Positions 15,146 through 24,391 of a stretch of DNA of 64,000 nucleotides are shown here, in pieces. The stretch is from NCBI GenBank assembly GCA_050953725.1, contig JBMNNB010000003.1:248001-312000 (forward strand), written 5' to 3'. The translations under genes were made by a program, and so were the position numbers. Numbering within the stretch: the first letter of the stretch is position 1; every line of letters begins with the position of its first letter. The notes under the pieces are model-generated. The model did not search any database and was not told the origin of the DNA. It was given only the letters and a program-made list of their open reading frames with translations. The stretch comes from DTU053 sp012520115 (GTDB lineage: Bacteria > Bacillota > Clostridia > Oscillospirales > Acutalibacteraceae).

Positions 15146-16600
15146 TTGAAATACAGAACCCTATCCAAAATAGCGGACAGCCGTTTTTTATGGCTTCTCA
15201 TATATGTGCCGGTGCTTGCCTTTCAGCTGATTTACGCCGGCAAGGTCATTTCCGCCGCCGGTGATATGGCCGCTACGATTACGACTTATTTTACATTGTT
15301 TATATTGATAGAGACCGGCTGCTTTGTCTTTTTCAAGCTGATTCTCGGCAAGAGGTTTGAGCTTGAGATTGCAGCCTTTATGCTCTCATTTTTAAGTATT
15401 GCGATTACAGCAAGCGTCTCTCCCAAGAGGACTCTGGTGCAGTTTATTACCTTTGCTGCCGGTGTGGGTATATACTATGCCTTTGTCTGGTTCTTAAAAA
15501 ACACACGATGGATAAGCACCATGAGGGTTCCCGCCGCACTGGGCGCCGTGGGTCTGCTTGCGGCAACCGTAGCGCTGGGCACCACCTACAACGGTGCGAG
15601 AAACTGGATAATGATAGGCGACATTTCGATTCAGCCCTCGGAGCTTGCGAAGATACTCTTTATCTTTGTGGGAGCTGTTACGCTCGATAAGCTCCAGTCC
15701 ATCCGCTCACTTTCTAAGTACATTTTGTTCGCAGCCTGCTGTATCGGCATTATCTTCGTAATGAAGGATTTCGGCACGGCGCTTATCTTCTTTGCCACCT
15801 TCCTGATTATCTCCTTTATGCGTTCCGGCGATATTAAGAAAATCATGCTTATCTGCGGCGCCGCTGCAGTCGGTGCGGTTGCGATTGTAATATTTAAGCC
15901 CTATGTGGCGAACCGCTTTATGACATACCGTCATATCTGGGAGAACATGGACGGCGGGGGTTATCAGCAGACAAGGGTGCTGATTTACTCAGCAAGCGGC
16001 GGACTGTTCGGAGTGGGACTCGGCAACGGGCAGCTGCGACGTGTCTTTGCCGCTACCGAGGATTTGATTTTCGGCGTTTTGTGCGAGGAGTTCGGGCTAA
16101 TTATTGCCTTTACCGTGGCGCTGACCTATGTTGCCTTCGCCTTTTATGCAATAAAGATGGCAAAGACCGCCCGCTCCACATTCTATTCCATTGCGGCCTG
16201 CGCCGCCGCAGGGCTTATGCTGTTTCAGGCGGCTCTGAATATCTTCGGCGTGACCGATTTACTGCCCCTTACGGGCGTTACACTGCCCTTTGTAAGCCGA
16301 GGCGGCTCAAGTATGCTGAGTTCATGGGGTCTGCTGGCTTTTCTTAAGGCGGTCGACCCGCTGACTTATCCGGTAAAGAAACTGAGTCCCAGGCCGCAGA
16401 CCGACGCCGTTCCCGGTGCGGAATATGCGGACTATCTCGGCGACGGCTATGACGACTCATATTTGGCCAGAAAAGCGCCGAAGTCGGGCATATATATCTC
16501 CGCCGCCAAGAATGCTTATGCAAGCGGAAGCACAGGCAGAGCGCAGGGCGGGGCGGAGGGAAGAACGCCGCCTTCAACGAGAAGCAAAAGGAAGCGATAG
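15146..16600 (+). CDS. FtsW/RodA/SpoVE-family peptidoglycan glycosyltransferase
   Basis: A 484-residue SEDS membrane protein with about ten hydrophobic helices up to residue 410. Family marks include NGARNWIMIGDISIQPSELAKI (about 150-172), GTALIFFATF, GGLFGVGLGNGQ, EDLIFGVLCEEFGLI and the late PLTGVTLPFVSRGGSS. These proteins polymerise lipid II into glycan strands together with a class B PBP, which is encoded next. The last 75 residues are a basic, Ser/Gly-rich cytoplasmic tail not seen in the core family. The start is a TTG with a GAAAGGTGAT-type site. It could serve elongation, division or spore cortex; the sequence does not decide. Confidence 0.93.
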   Translation: MKYRTLSKIADSRFLWLLIYVPVLAFQLIYAGKVISAAGDMAATITTYFTLFILIETGCFVFFKLILGKRFELEIAAFMLSFLSIAITASVSPKRTLVQFITFAAGVGIYYAFVWFLKNTRWISTMRVPAALGAVGLLAATVALGTTYNGARNWIMIGDISIQPSELAKILFIFVGAVTLDKLQSIRSLSKYILFAACCIGIIFVMKDFGTALIFFATFLIISFMRSGDIKKIMLICGAAAVGAVAIVIFKPYVANRFMTYRHIWENMDGGGYQQTRVLIYSASGGLFGVGLGNGQLRRVFAATEDLIFGVLCEEFGLIIAFTVALTYVAFAFYAIKMAKTARSTFYSIAACAAAGLMLFQAALNIFGVTDLLPLTGVTLPFVSRGGSSMLSSWGLLAFLKAVDPLTYPVKKLSPRPQTDAVPGAEYADYLGDGYDDSYLARKAPKSGIYISAAKNAYASGSTGRAQGGAEGRTPPSTRSKRKR

Positions 16601-16618
16601 CTTCTTTCGGAGGATATT

Positions 16619-17998
16619 ATGAGAATTACCATAAACAGAAGCAAAATGCTGTATCTGCTTGTTCTCGCCTTTATGGGCGGGCTGTGCATACTGCTGGTCT
16701 CTCTCTTTGTGAACGGCAAGACCTATGCGATGCACACCGCAAACAGGCATCTGCACGGTGCCTCTGCTGTGGACAGCTTCGGCAGTATTGAGGACAGGAA
16801 CGGCCTTCTGCTTGCCGACACGAAAAACGGCAAGAGGGTGTACAATAACGACTCGACAATTCGCCGTGCCATGCTTCAGACCATCGGCGATACGAGCTTC
16901 TTTATCTCCTCGGGAGTGCATAACACCTTTAAATCGGAGCTTACCGGCTTTAACATGATATGGGGCATTAACACTGCCGCAAGCGGGGCTAAGAGCAATC
17001 TGAAACTGACCCTTGACGCAAAGCTCTGCAAGACAGCGCTGAACGCCCTTGAGGGTCAGAAGGGTGCAGTTGGGGTATACAACTATAAGACCGGCGAGAT
17101 TATTGTTATGGTGTCCTCGCCCACATACGACATACAGAACAAGCCCTATGACATTGATACCGATAAGACAGGCACATACGACGGAGTGTATCTGAACAAG
17201 CTTTTATCGGGGCTGTATGTTCCCGGCTCTGTCTTTAAGACGGTGACTGCCGCCGCCGCAATCGACAATATACCGGATATTCTGACAAGGAAGTTCAACT
17301 GCTCCGGTCAGTACAAGGCCGCAGACGGCATAATCAAGTGCATGAAGGAGCACGGCAACCTTAACTTTGAGCAGGCTTTGAATGTTTCCTGCAACTCGGT
17401 TTTTGCTCAGGTGGCCATTGAGGTCGGGGCGGAAAAGCTGCAGAAAACGGCGCAGCAGTTGGGACTTACCGAATCCTTCACAGTCGACAGGGTGAACACG
17501 GCAAAGGGCTCGGTGGAACTGTCCGAGGCAGGTCAGGCAAGTCTCGGCTGGGCGGGTATCGGTCAGTACACGCTCGTCTTAAATCCCGTGTCGATTATGA
17601 GATATATGGGCGCTATCGCAAACGACGGCAAGGCGGTAAACCCCTTCTTTGTCGACAAGGTTGTGCAGACAGACGGCACAGTGCTTTATAAAAGCGGCTC
17701 GCCCGATACAAAAAAGCTCTTGAATGTGACGACCACAAACACTTTAAAGTCCTTAATGCGCTCGAATGTAAAGAATAACTACGGCGACAGCAGATTTAAA
17801 GGCTTAGAGCTTTGCGCCAAGACGGGTACAGCCGAGGTGGGCGAGGAAAAGAGTCCCCACGCCTGGTTTGCGGGCTTTTCGCAGAGGGATGACTTCCCCT
17901 ATGCCTTCGTCTGCGTTGTGGAAAACGGCGGCTCTGGAATAGGCACCGCCGCTCCCGTTATTGCAAGGGTATTAAAGGAAATGGACAAAACCTATTAA
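16619..17998 (+). CDS. Class B penicillin-binding protein (transpeptidase)
   Basis: A 459-residue protein with an N-terminal membrane anchor (about residues 10-32) and a transpeptidase domain. The three active-site motifs are intact: SVFK in PGSVFKT (Ser about 204), SCN in NVSCNSVF (about 257) and KTG in CAKTGTAE (about 400). It is shorter than classical PBP2/FtsI because the N-terminal pedestal is small, resembling the PbpA type found next to rodA in FHA-linked loci. It would cross-link glycan strands outside the membrane, paired with the preceding SEDS protein (18-base gap, same operon). Confidence 0.93.
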   Translation: MRITINRSKMLYLLVLAFMGGLCILLVSLFVNGKTYAMHTANRHLHGASAVDSFGSIEDRNGLLLADTKNGKRVYNNDSTIRRAMLQTIGDTSFFISSGVHNTFKSELTGFNMIWGINTAASGAKSNLKLTLDAKLCKTALNALEGQKGAVGVYNYKTGEIIVMVSSPTYDIQNKPYDIDTDKTGTYDGVYLNKLLSGLYVPGSVFKTVTAAAAIDNIPDILTRKFNCSGQYKAADGIIKCMKEHGNLNFEQALNVSCNSVFAQVAIEVGAEKLQKTAQQLGLTESFTVDRVNTAKGSVELSEAGQASLGWAGIGQYTLVLNPVSIMRYMGAIANDGKAVNPFFVDKVVQTDGTVLYKSGSPDTKKLLNVTTTNTLKSLMRSNVKNNYGDSRFKGLELCAKTGTAEVGEEKSPHAWFAGFSQRDDFPYAFVCVVENGGSGIGTAAPVIARVLKEMDKTY

Positions 17999-18015
17999 AT
18001 ACAGAAGGTGATAAA

Positions 18016-20397
18016 ATGAGCGATAAACTTAACGAGAAGCTTATTTACAAGACCGACCCTCAACCGATTGACTCCTGCGTGATACTGCGGGGGAATGTGC
18101 GTATAACTTTGCTTACCGACAGGCTCTTTCGCATAGAGACAAAGAGCAAAAAGGGCGCCTTTACGGACGAGGCTACGCAGATAGTCTGGTTCAGAAAGCT
18201 CGACACTCCTGTATTTACTATAAGAGAGAAAAAACACAAGCTTCAGGTTTCCACCACCGCTCTGACGCTTATCGTCAACACGAAAAACGGCAAGGGCTGG
18301 GTTGTTTTTAAGGACACGACGAAGAAAATCCCCCTTGAAAACAAGGACAACCTCCTGGGTACCGCAAGGACACTTGACGGCAAGCGGGGCAAGACGAAGC
18401 TGGATTTGGGAATAATGAGCAAAACCGGCGTTGCGCTCATAAATGACGACAGCCTGATAATAAACGAAGACGGAATGCCCGCTCCCCGTGAGTCTAAGGG
18501 CAGCGACATATATGTCTTTGCCTACGGCAAGGACTATCGCTCGGCTTTAAGGGACTTTTTCAGGCTGACGGGCAGGCCGCCGATGATTCCCCGCTTTGCA
18601 CTCGGTAACTGGTGGAGCAGGTACTATGCCTATACGCAGGACGAATATCTGCAGCTTATGAACCGCTTCGAAAAAGAAAACGTGCCTTTGTCCGTCGCCA
18701 CAATCGACATGGACTGGCACTGGGTGGATGTTAAAAAGAGGTTTAAGGCAAAGAAGGAGAAAAAGTTCTCTATCTGGGGCGCAGGCTGGACCGGTTACAG
18801 TTGGAACAGGGAGCTTTTCCCCGACCATGTTGCGATGCTCAGGGAGCTGCACGACAAGGGTCTGAAGACTACATTGAATCTGCATCCCGCCTCCGGAGTG
18901 CGCTTTTATGAGGACAGGTATGAGGATATGGCGAAGGCTCTGAATCACGATACCTCTAAGAAAAAGCCCATTAAGTTTGACATAACCAACCCGAAGTACA
19001 TTAACGCCTATTTTGATGTGTTACATAAGCCCCTTGAGGACGAGGGCGTGGACTTCTGGTGGATAGACTGGCAGCAGGGCAAAAAGTCGAAGGTAAAGGG
19101 CCTTGACCCGCTGTGGGCGCTGAATCACTATCACTTTGCTGCAAACGAAAAGGAGAACAAGAGGCCGCTGATACTCTCCCGCTATGGTGGCATAGGCTCA
19201 CACCGCTATCCTCTGGGCTTTTCCGGCGACGCCTTCGTATGCTGGAAGGCTCTGAAATTCCAGCCCTGTTTCACAACGAATGCCTCCAACATAGGCTATA
19301 CCTGGTGGAGCCATGACATAGGCGGTCACACCATGGGCAAAAGGAAAGGCGAGCTTTATTTAAGGTGGGTGCAGTTCGGCGTGTTCTCCCCCATCAACCG
19401 CCTGCATTCGACCAAAAACGACCTTGACGGCAAGGAGCCCTGGAAGTATGAGGGGCTTATCTGCAATGCGGCGAAGGAATATTTAAGGTTCAGGCATAGG
19501 CTTGTGCCCTACATATATACGATGAACAGCCTTACGCACTTTAACGGCAGGGCGCTTTGCGAGCCGATGTACTATGCTTACCCGGACGAAAAGGACGCCT
19601 ACAAGGTGCCGAATCAGTATATGTTCGGCACTGAGCTGATAATTTGCCCCATTACGGAAAAGGCCAAGAAGAAGACGAAGCTTGCATCGACCGAAGCCTT
19701 TATCCCCGCGGGACGCTGGACGGATATTTTTACGGGCTATATCTATGATGTAAAGGGCATTAAAAAGCTTTACAGAGAAAAGACCGACATCCCCGTACTT
19801 ATTAAGGAAGGCGGCATTCTGCCCCTTTCAAATGACAAGGGCAACGGCTGCAAGCTGCCCACGAATCTCGAAATCCTTGTAAGCAGGGGTAACGGAAAAT
19901 TCGAGCTGTTTGAGGACGACGGGGAGAGCCTTGACTTCTATTACAGGAACGTAAAGACCGCCATGCAGATTGAGGAGACCCCGGAGGGCTATGACTTCAT
20001 CATAAGGGCGCCTAAGGGCGACATAACATTGATACCCGAAAACAGGCACTACACCGTAAGATTCATCGATATTGAAAATGCGTCTGTCAGCGTAGAGTCC
20101 GGCGGTAATGTCATTGACTGCAAGGTGTATGCGAATCCCCTTCGCATCGAGCTGCCCGTGCTGCCTCTTGACAGCGATATCAAGATTATGATTTCTGACC
20201 CTGTTGTTACGAAGAATCCCGACATAAGGCACTTTGCAACGGAGCTTTTGTCAAGGCTTGAGGGCGGCAACGTCAGAAAGGCCATTAAGAACAGAAAGCT
20301 CCACAAGGCCAAGACCGAGAAGAAGTTCCGCAAAAAGCTCAAAAGAGCGAGGTTCCCGAAGCAGGTCAGAAAAGCGGCGTTCGAGCTGTACGAATAA
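18016..20397 (+). CDS. Glycoside hydrolase family 31 enzyme, cytoplasmic
   Basis: A 793-residue GH31 protein. The (beta/alpha)8 barrel spans about residues 185-560, with PMIPRFALGNWWSRY, VATIDMDWHW, and DFWWIDWQQGK holding the likely nucleophile Asp (about 353). The acid/base Asp lies probably in GFSGDAF (about 404). WWSHDIGGH is another GH31 block. C-terminal beta domains include GTELIICPIT and ELFEDDGESLDFYY. No signal peptide is visible, so it likely acts on imported alpha-linked oligosaccharides. The last 60 residues are strongly basic (Lys/Arg-rich), unusual for the family. It starts 17 bases after the PBP gene but may be functionally separate. Confidence 0.92.
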   Translation: MSDKLNEKLIYKTDPQPIDSCVILRGNVRITLLTDRLFRIETKSKKGAFTDEATQIVWFRKLDTPVFTIREKKHKLQVSTTALTLIVNTKNGKGWVVFKDTTKKIPLENKDNLLGTARTLDGKRGKTKLDLGIMSKTGVALINDDSLIINEDGMPAPRESKGSDIYVFAYGKDYRSALRDFFRLTGRPPMIPRFALGNWWSRYYAYTQDEYLQLMNRFEKENVPLSVATIDMDWHWVDVKKRFKAKKEKKFSIWGAGWTGYSWNRELFPDHVAMLRELHDKGLKTTLNLHPASGVRFYEDRYEDMAKALNHDTSKKKPIKFDITNPKYINAYFDVLHKPLEDEGVDFWWIDWQQGKKSKVKGLDPLWALNHYHFAANEKENKRPLILSRYGGIGSHRYPLGFSGDAFVCWKALKFQPCFTTNASNIGYTWWSHDIGGHTMGKRKGELYLRWVQFGVFSPINRLHSTKNDLDGKEPWKYEGLICNAAKEYLRFRHRLVPYIYTMNSLTHFNGRALCEPMYYAYPDEKDAYKVPNQYMFGTELIICPITEKAKKKTKLASTEAFIPAGRWTDIFTGYIYDVKGIKKLYREKTDIPVLIKEGGILPLSNDKGNGCKLPTNLEILVSRGNGKFELFEDDGESLDFYYRNVKTAMQIEETPEGYDFIIRAPKGDITLIPENRHYTVRFIDIENASVSVESGGNVIDCKVYANPLRIELPVLPLDSDIKIMISDPVVTKNPDIRHFATELLSRLEGGNVRKAIKNRKLHKAKTEKKFRKKLKRARFPKQVRKAAFELYE

Positions 20398-20411
20398 TAA
20401 AAGCCCTGATT

Positions 20412-20637
20412 AGCGGTTGTCCGTTAGGATAACCCGCAATGAAATTTGCCCTGCGGGCAAGTGAAATAATGCTTCGCATTGTGAAATAGCTGACGCTTTG
20501 AAATATGCTGAGCACATTAAGGGATAATTTTATTTCACTTGCGCAGCACAATTGATAATCAAAAAATTATTCATATTGTGCAAAAATTTCATTATAATAA
20601 GAAATAGAGCCGCTTAAGGTTATCCTCAAGCGGCTCT
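20412..20637. repeat. Intergenic hairpin-rich repeat, copy A
   Basis: A 226-base non-coding element between two convergent genes. It opens with a hairpin (GCGGTTGTCC with GGATAACCCGC), then has TGAAAT boxes at 20440, 20462, 20482 and 20499 separated by small palindromes (TTGCCCTGCGGGCAA, AATGCTTCGCATT), then ATTTCA boxes in inverse orientation, and ends in a strong GAGCCGCTT/AAGCGGCTC hairpin followed by CCCTTTTTC that can act as a terminator for the GH31 gene. The same order of parts occurs at 37556-37723. Confidence 0.75.
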
Positions 20638-20657
20638 CCCTTTTTCAGGGCTTTTTG

Positions 20658-21941
20658 TTATTCTATTTTTGATAGCCTGATTCCGAGGTTTAGGAGTTCC
20701 CGACGCAGAAGTCTGTAATCGAGCTCTCTGGGGAGGACATTGTGCTTGGCTGAGAGGGCTGCGGCAATGCCCGCTGCGTGACCCGTCGCCATGCAGATAT
20801 ACATTACCCTGTATGAGCCGTGGGCCTCGTGGGTGCCGGAAATGCAGCGCCCTGATGTCAGCAGACCCTCGACCTTTAATGGCACAAGGCAGCGGTAGGG
20901 TATGTCATAGGGCTTAACCCTGCGGTCGTCCGCCTGCTCCGCTCCTGCGGGATTGTGTATGTCTAAAATAAAATCGGCTTCGCTTACAACTGCGTCCTTA
21001 AACTTTCTGCCCGTGAGCAAATCCTCGGCGGTGAGCATATACTCGCCCATGACTCTGCGGGTCTCCCGCACGCCTAAGGTTTCAGAGCTGCCCGTCACAT
21101 AGCAGTTCTCAAAGCCCGCCACATTGTTTCTGAGAAAGTCACGGATGATATTTGTCTGCTCCCTGAGGCTTGACTCTGCTCTTGCCAAATCATCAGTGTC
21201 AAGGCCGTTTATGTAGTTCTCCTGACTGGCGTTTACCATGCACTCGTTCGGGCGGTTTGTCCTGTAAAGACGGACAAAGGATGCGTTTTTCGGCAATAGC
21301 CCCTTCCTTGCGGCCTCTCTGCACTTTTCTCTGAAGCCGCTGTCCGCAAGTCTCACATAGTATGTATTGTGCTGTGGAGAAATGGCCTTGCTGTCGTCAA
21401 TGCCTGCGAGGGTGAACATTATGGTGACCGGCTGGACAAGGCCGTCGCCCTCACGACCGAAGCGTGTTTCGGCCCCTGCCAGATAAGAAACGGTTCCGTC
21501 GCCCGTTGCGTCTATAAAAACCTTACCGCCTATTTCTTCAAGGCCGTTTTTGGTGCCGACTATAAGCCCCGTCAGCCTTTCCCCGTCCTTGACCGCTTCA
21601 ACCACGGGGGTCTGAAGCATAAGGCTGATGTTCGATTTGTTTACAAGGTCTGTCAGGACGGTCTTTGCATGCTCGAAGTCGTGGGCGACAGCGCCGTATG
21701 GCTCTTTTATCTGTAACAGCTGCTTAAATTCATCGACGATAGTTCCTTTACTTACATTGCCCATTAAGGGGCCGACGCAGCCGATTGTCAGACTGCCGCC
21801 AACTATGCCGTACCTTTCTACAAGGGCGGTGTTAAGCCCCATTCTCGCACTGCTTACTGCCGCAGAGATGCCCGCGGGGCCCGCTCCCACAACGACCACA
21901 TCAAATTCCTGTTTTTTTCTGATATCCAGGTTGTACTGCAT
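20658..21941 (-). CDS. FAD-dependent oxidoreductase
   Basis: About 427 residues from the ATG at 21941, which has the AGGA site at the end of murC upstream; an alternative ATG at 21962 would overlap murC by 17 bases. The N-terminal dinucleotide motif is VVVVGAGPAGISAAVSSARMG. The next block IVGGSLTIGCVGP and a C-terminal GLLTSGRCISGTHEAHGSYR fit the FAD-dependent oxidoreductase family (Pfam FAD_oxidored type) found in Clostridia. The substrate is unknown. It lies 4 bases after murC on the same strand, so it is probably co-transcribed, though no functional link to cell wall is known. Confidence 0.88.
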   Translation of the reverse strand: MQYNLDIRKKQEFDVVVVGAGPAGISAAVSSARMGLNTALVERYGIVGGSLTIGCVGPLMGNVSKGTIVDEFKQLLQIKEPYGAVAHDFEHAKTVLTDLVNKSNISLMLQTPVVEAVKDGERLTGLIVGTKNGLEEIGGKVFIDATGDGTVSYLAGAETRFGREGDGLVQPVTIMFTLAGIDDSKAISPQHNTYYVRLADSGFREKCREAARKGLLPKNASFVRLYRTNRPNECMVNASQENYINGLDTDDLARAESSLREQTNIIRDFLRNNVAGFENCYVTGSSETLGVRETRRVMGEYMLTAEDLLTGRKFKDAVVSEADFILDIHNPAGAEQADDRRVKPYDIPYRCLVPLKVEGLLTSGRCISGTHEAHGSYRVMYICMATGHAAGIAAALSAKHNVLPRELDYRLLRRELLNLGIRLSKIE

Positions 21942-21945
21942 TTGA

Positions 21946-23328
21946 TTATTTCCTGCTCTCATAAATGTCGCACATCATCTTTGCGACCTTGTATACATCT
22001 CCGCAGCCGAGGGTGATTATCAGATCGCCCTCTTTTGCGTTGTCGGTGACATACTTTGCGACCTCCTCGAAGGTCTTAAACCAAACGCTGCCCTCGATTT
22101 TTTCCGCAAGGTGGGAGGTCTCTATGCCGTAGGTGTTTATCTCCCTTGAGCCCATGATTTCGGTCATGACTACCCTGTCGGCGATTTTGAGCACTGAAGC
22201 GAAATCGTCGAGCAGCATATAGGTTCTGGAGTAGGTAAAGGGCTGGAATACTGCCCATACATTCTTATATTCCATGGCTTTAGCGGCTTCGAGTGTGACC
22301 TTCAGCTCTGCCGGGTGGTGGGCATAGTCGTCGGCTATGGTGATGCCGTTGTAGCGTCCTAAAATCTCAAAGCGTCTGCCCGCTCCCATGAAGCTCTCAA
22401 GGTGTTTAATGCTCTCCCCCACGCTTACGCCCGCATAATCGCAGACGGCTATTGCCGCAAGGGCGTTCAACACATTGTGATAGCCGGGGACGGACAGCTT
22501 GACACGGCCCTTGTTTTCGCCTTTGCAAATAATATCAAATTCATACCTTGCATTTGATACCTTATTTATATTTTCGGCATACCATATATTTGAGGGGTTA
22601 ATTCCAAAGCTTATCATTTCGGGCTTGTTAATTCCCTCTATAACCTCAAGTGTATTCTTGTCGTCACCATTGTAGACGACGCACCTTGAGGCAAGATTTG
22701 CAAAGCTTCTGAAGGCGGCCTTCAGGTTATCCATTGTTTTAAAGAAGTCCAGATGGTCCTCATCAACATTGAGGATGACCGAGCAGGCCGGGGACAGGTG
22801 CAAAAAGGTGTTTGCGAACTCGCAGGCCTCGCCCACAAAGATTTCGCTTTCGCCTATTCTGCCGTAGGAATCGATAAGCGGGAGCTTGCCGCCTATAACC
22901 GCCGAAGGGTCCTTGCCCGCAAGGTAGAGGATGTGGACTATCATGGAGGTGACGGTGGTTTTGCCGTGGGTGCCGGAGACGGCGATGCAGTTTTCAAAAT
23001 GACGGGAGACGGCGCCGAAAAGCTCCGCGCGGGAAAACACAGGGATACCCCGCCTGTTTGCCTCTTCGATTTCAGGGTTGCCGGGCAGCAGAGCGGCGGT
23101 CTGCACCAGCATATCTGCATCGCCTATATTTTCAGCCGCATGGCCGAGGAATACGGGAATACCGAGCTTTCTTACCCGCTTTAAAATATCGCTTTCGTTA
23201 TTGTCGGAGCCGGAAAGCTTATATCCCTTTGCGTGCAGGATTTCGGCCAGGGGGAACATTCCAGCACCGCCGATTCCGACCATGTGTATCCGTCTGGAGG
23301 TAGAAAGCAGGTTATCTATATCGTTCAA
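21946..23328 (-). CDS. murC: UDP-N-acetylmuramate--L-alanine ligase
   Basis: A 460-residue Mur ligase of normal length. It adds L-alanine to UDP-MurNAc in the cytoplasm, the first peptide step of peptidoglycan synthesis. Marks are HMVGIGGAGMFPLAEIL (UDP-binding domain, residues 15-31), the ATP loop SGTHGKTTVTSMI (about 113-125), LNVDEDHLDFF, and the C-terminal DDYAHHPAELKVTL (about 328-341). The start follows a short promoter-bearing gap shared with dpaA on the other strand. Confidence 0.96.
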   Translation of the reverse strand: MNDIDNLLSTSRRIHMVGIGGAGMFPLAEILHAKGYKLSGSDNNESDILKRVRKLGIPVFLGHAAENIGDADMLVQTAALLPGNPEIEEANRRGIPVFSRAELFGAVSRHFENCIAVSGTHGKTTVTSMIVHILYLAGKDPSAVIGGKLPLIDSYGRIGESEIFVGEACEFANTFLHLSPACSVILNVDEDHLDFFKTMDNLKAAFRSFANLASRCVVYNGDDKNTLEVIEGINKPEMISFGINPSNIWYAENINKVSNARYEFDIICKGENKGRVKLSVPGYHNVLNALAAIAVCDYAGVSVGESIKHLESFMGAGRRFEILGRYNGITIADDYAHHPAELKVTLEAAKAMEYKNVWAVFQPFTYSRTYMLLDDFASVLKIADRVVMTEIMGSREINTYGIETSHLAEKIEGSVWFKTFEEVAKYVTDNAKEGDLIITLGCGDVYKVAKMMCDIYESRK

Positions 23329-23448
23329 AAAACAACACTCCTTAGAGTCTGCGTTATGTATTTAACGCTGCGCACAATAAATATTATACGCTAAAATCTT
23401 CCTTTTTAACAGAGAAAAATACATTTAAAATTGCAATATTATCTTTTC

Positions 23449-23476
23449 ACACTTACTTCGGACTAATCATAGAATG
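23449..23476 (+). promoter_or_regulatory. Sigma-K-like promoter of dpaA-dpaB
   Basis: AC (23449-23450), 17 bases, then CATAGAATG (23468-23476) approaches the sigma-K pattern AC-N16/17-CATANNNTA, with TG instead of the final TA. In Bacillus subtilis the equivalent operon is sigma-K controlled, which supports the reading. Confidence 0.4.
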
Positions 23477-23494
23477 CAATCAGGAGGACTGCAT

Positions 23495-24391
23495 ATGAAA
23501 ATCAATAAAAACATACTCGTACTCGGCGGCGACAGCCGTCAGATATATATGTCGCAATACTTAGAGGAATACGGGGCAAAGGTTACGCTTTTCGGCTTTG
23601 AAAATCTGATGTCGGAAAAGCCTTTTCCGACATTGCCGAACGTTAACCTTGCAACCGGCAGTTTAAAAGAGGAAATGTGCAGGGCGGATATTGTGGTCCT
23701 GCCCTTGCCCGTTACAAGAGACGGCATAAAGCTAAACTGCGCTTTTTCCAAGGATGAGCCGAACCTTTCGGATATTGTAAAACTCTTAAACAAAAATCAC
23801 ATTGTTTTTGCGGGACTGTTAAAAGACGAACTTTATCAGAAGATTGCAAAAAAAGCGTCGCAGGTAACAGACTATTTCCTGCGTGAGGATCTGTCCGTTC
23901 TGAACGCCATTCCGACGGCTGAGGGTGTAGTGGGCATTATCATCGACAAGCTGCCCATCACCATTCACGGCAGCGAATGCTGCGTTACGGGCTTTGGCAG
24001 AACGGGAAAAGCCGTGGGCAGAAGCCTGAAGGCCTTAAACGCAAAGGTTACGGTAAGTGCCCGAAGCACCGACGCACTTGCCAACGCCGTAAGCGAGGGT
24101 CACGAAACCTGCAAGCTAAGTGACCTCTCACTGATTGCGGGCAAATTCGATGTCCTTATAAACACTATTCCCTCTCTTGTTATAGACAGACGCATACTTG
24201 AAAAGCTCAAGCCCGAATGTCTTATCATAGAGATTGCCTCTGCGCCCTTCGGAGTGGATTTCACCGAAGCGGACAGACTGGGCATTAATGTTATTAAGGC
24301 GGGCTCGCTGCCCGGAAAAATAGCACCGAAAACGGCAGGAAAGATAATAAGCGATACCCTTATAAACATTCTCAGGGAGGGTGAAAAATGA
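23495..24391 (+). CDS. dpaA: Dipicolinate synthase subunit A
   Basis: About 298 residues from the ATG at 23495, chosen because AGGAGG lies 8 bases upstream (the frame also opens at 23474). The protein matches SpoVFA: ILVLGGDSRQIYMSQYLEEYG at the N-terminus, the central NAD(P)-binding GFGRTGKAVGRSL (about residues 164-176), and a C-terminal GSLPGKIAPKTAGKII. With subunit B it makes dipicolinic acid from a lysine-pathway intermediate in the mother cell late in sporulation. Its presence shows the organism makes heat-resistant spores. It overlaps dpaB by 4 bases. Confidence 0.94.
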   Translation: MKINKNILVLGGDSRQIYMSQYLEEYGAKVTLFGFENLMSEKPFPTLPNVNLATGSLKEEMCRADIVVLPLPVTRDGIKLNCAFSKDEPNLSDIVKLLNKNHIVFAGLLKDELYQKIAKKASQVTDYFLREDLSVLNAIPTAEGVVGIIIDKLPITIHGSECCVTGFGRTGKAVGRSLKALNAKVTVSARSTDALANAVSEGHETCKLSDLSLIAGKFDVLINTIPSLVIDRRILEKLKPECLIIEIASAPFGVDFTEADRLGINVIKAGSLPGKIAPKTAGKIISDTLINILREGEK

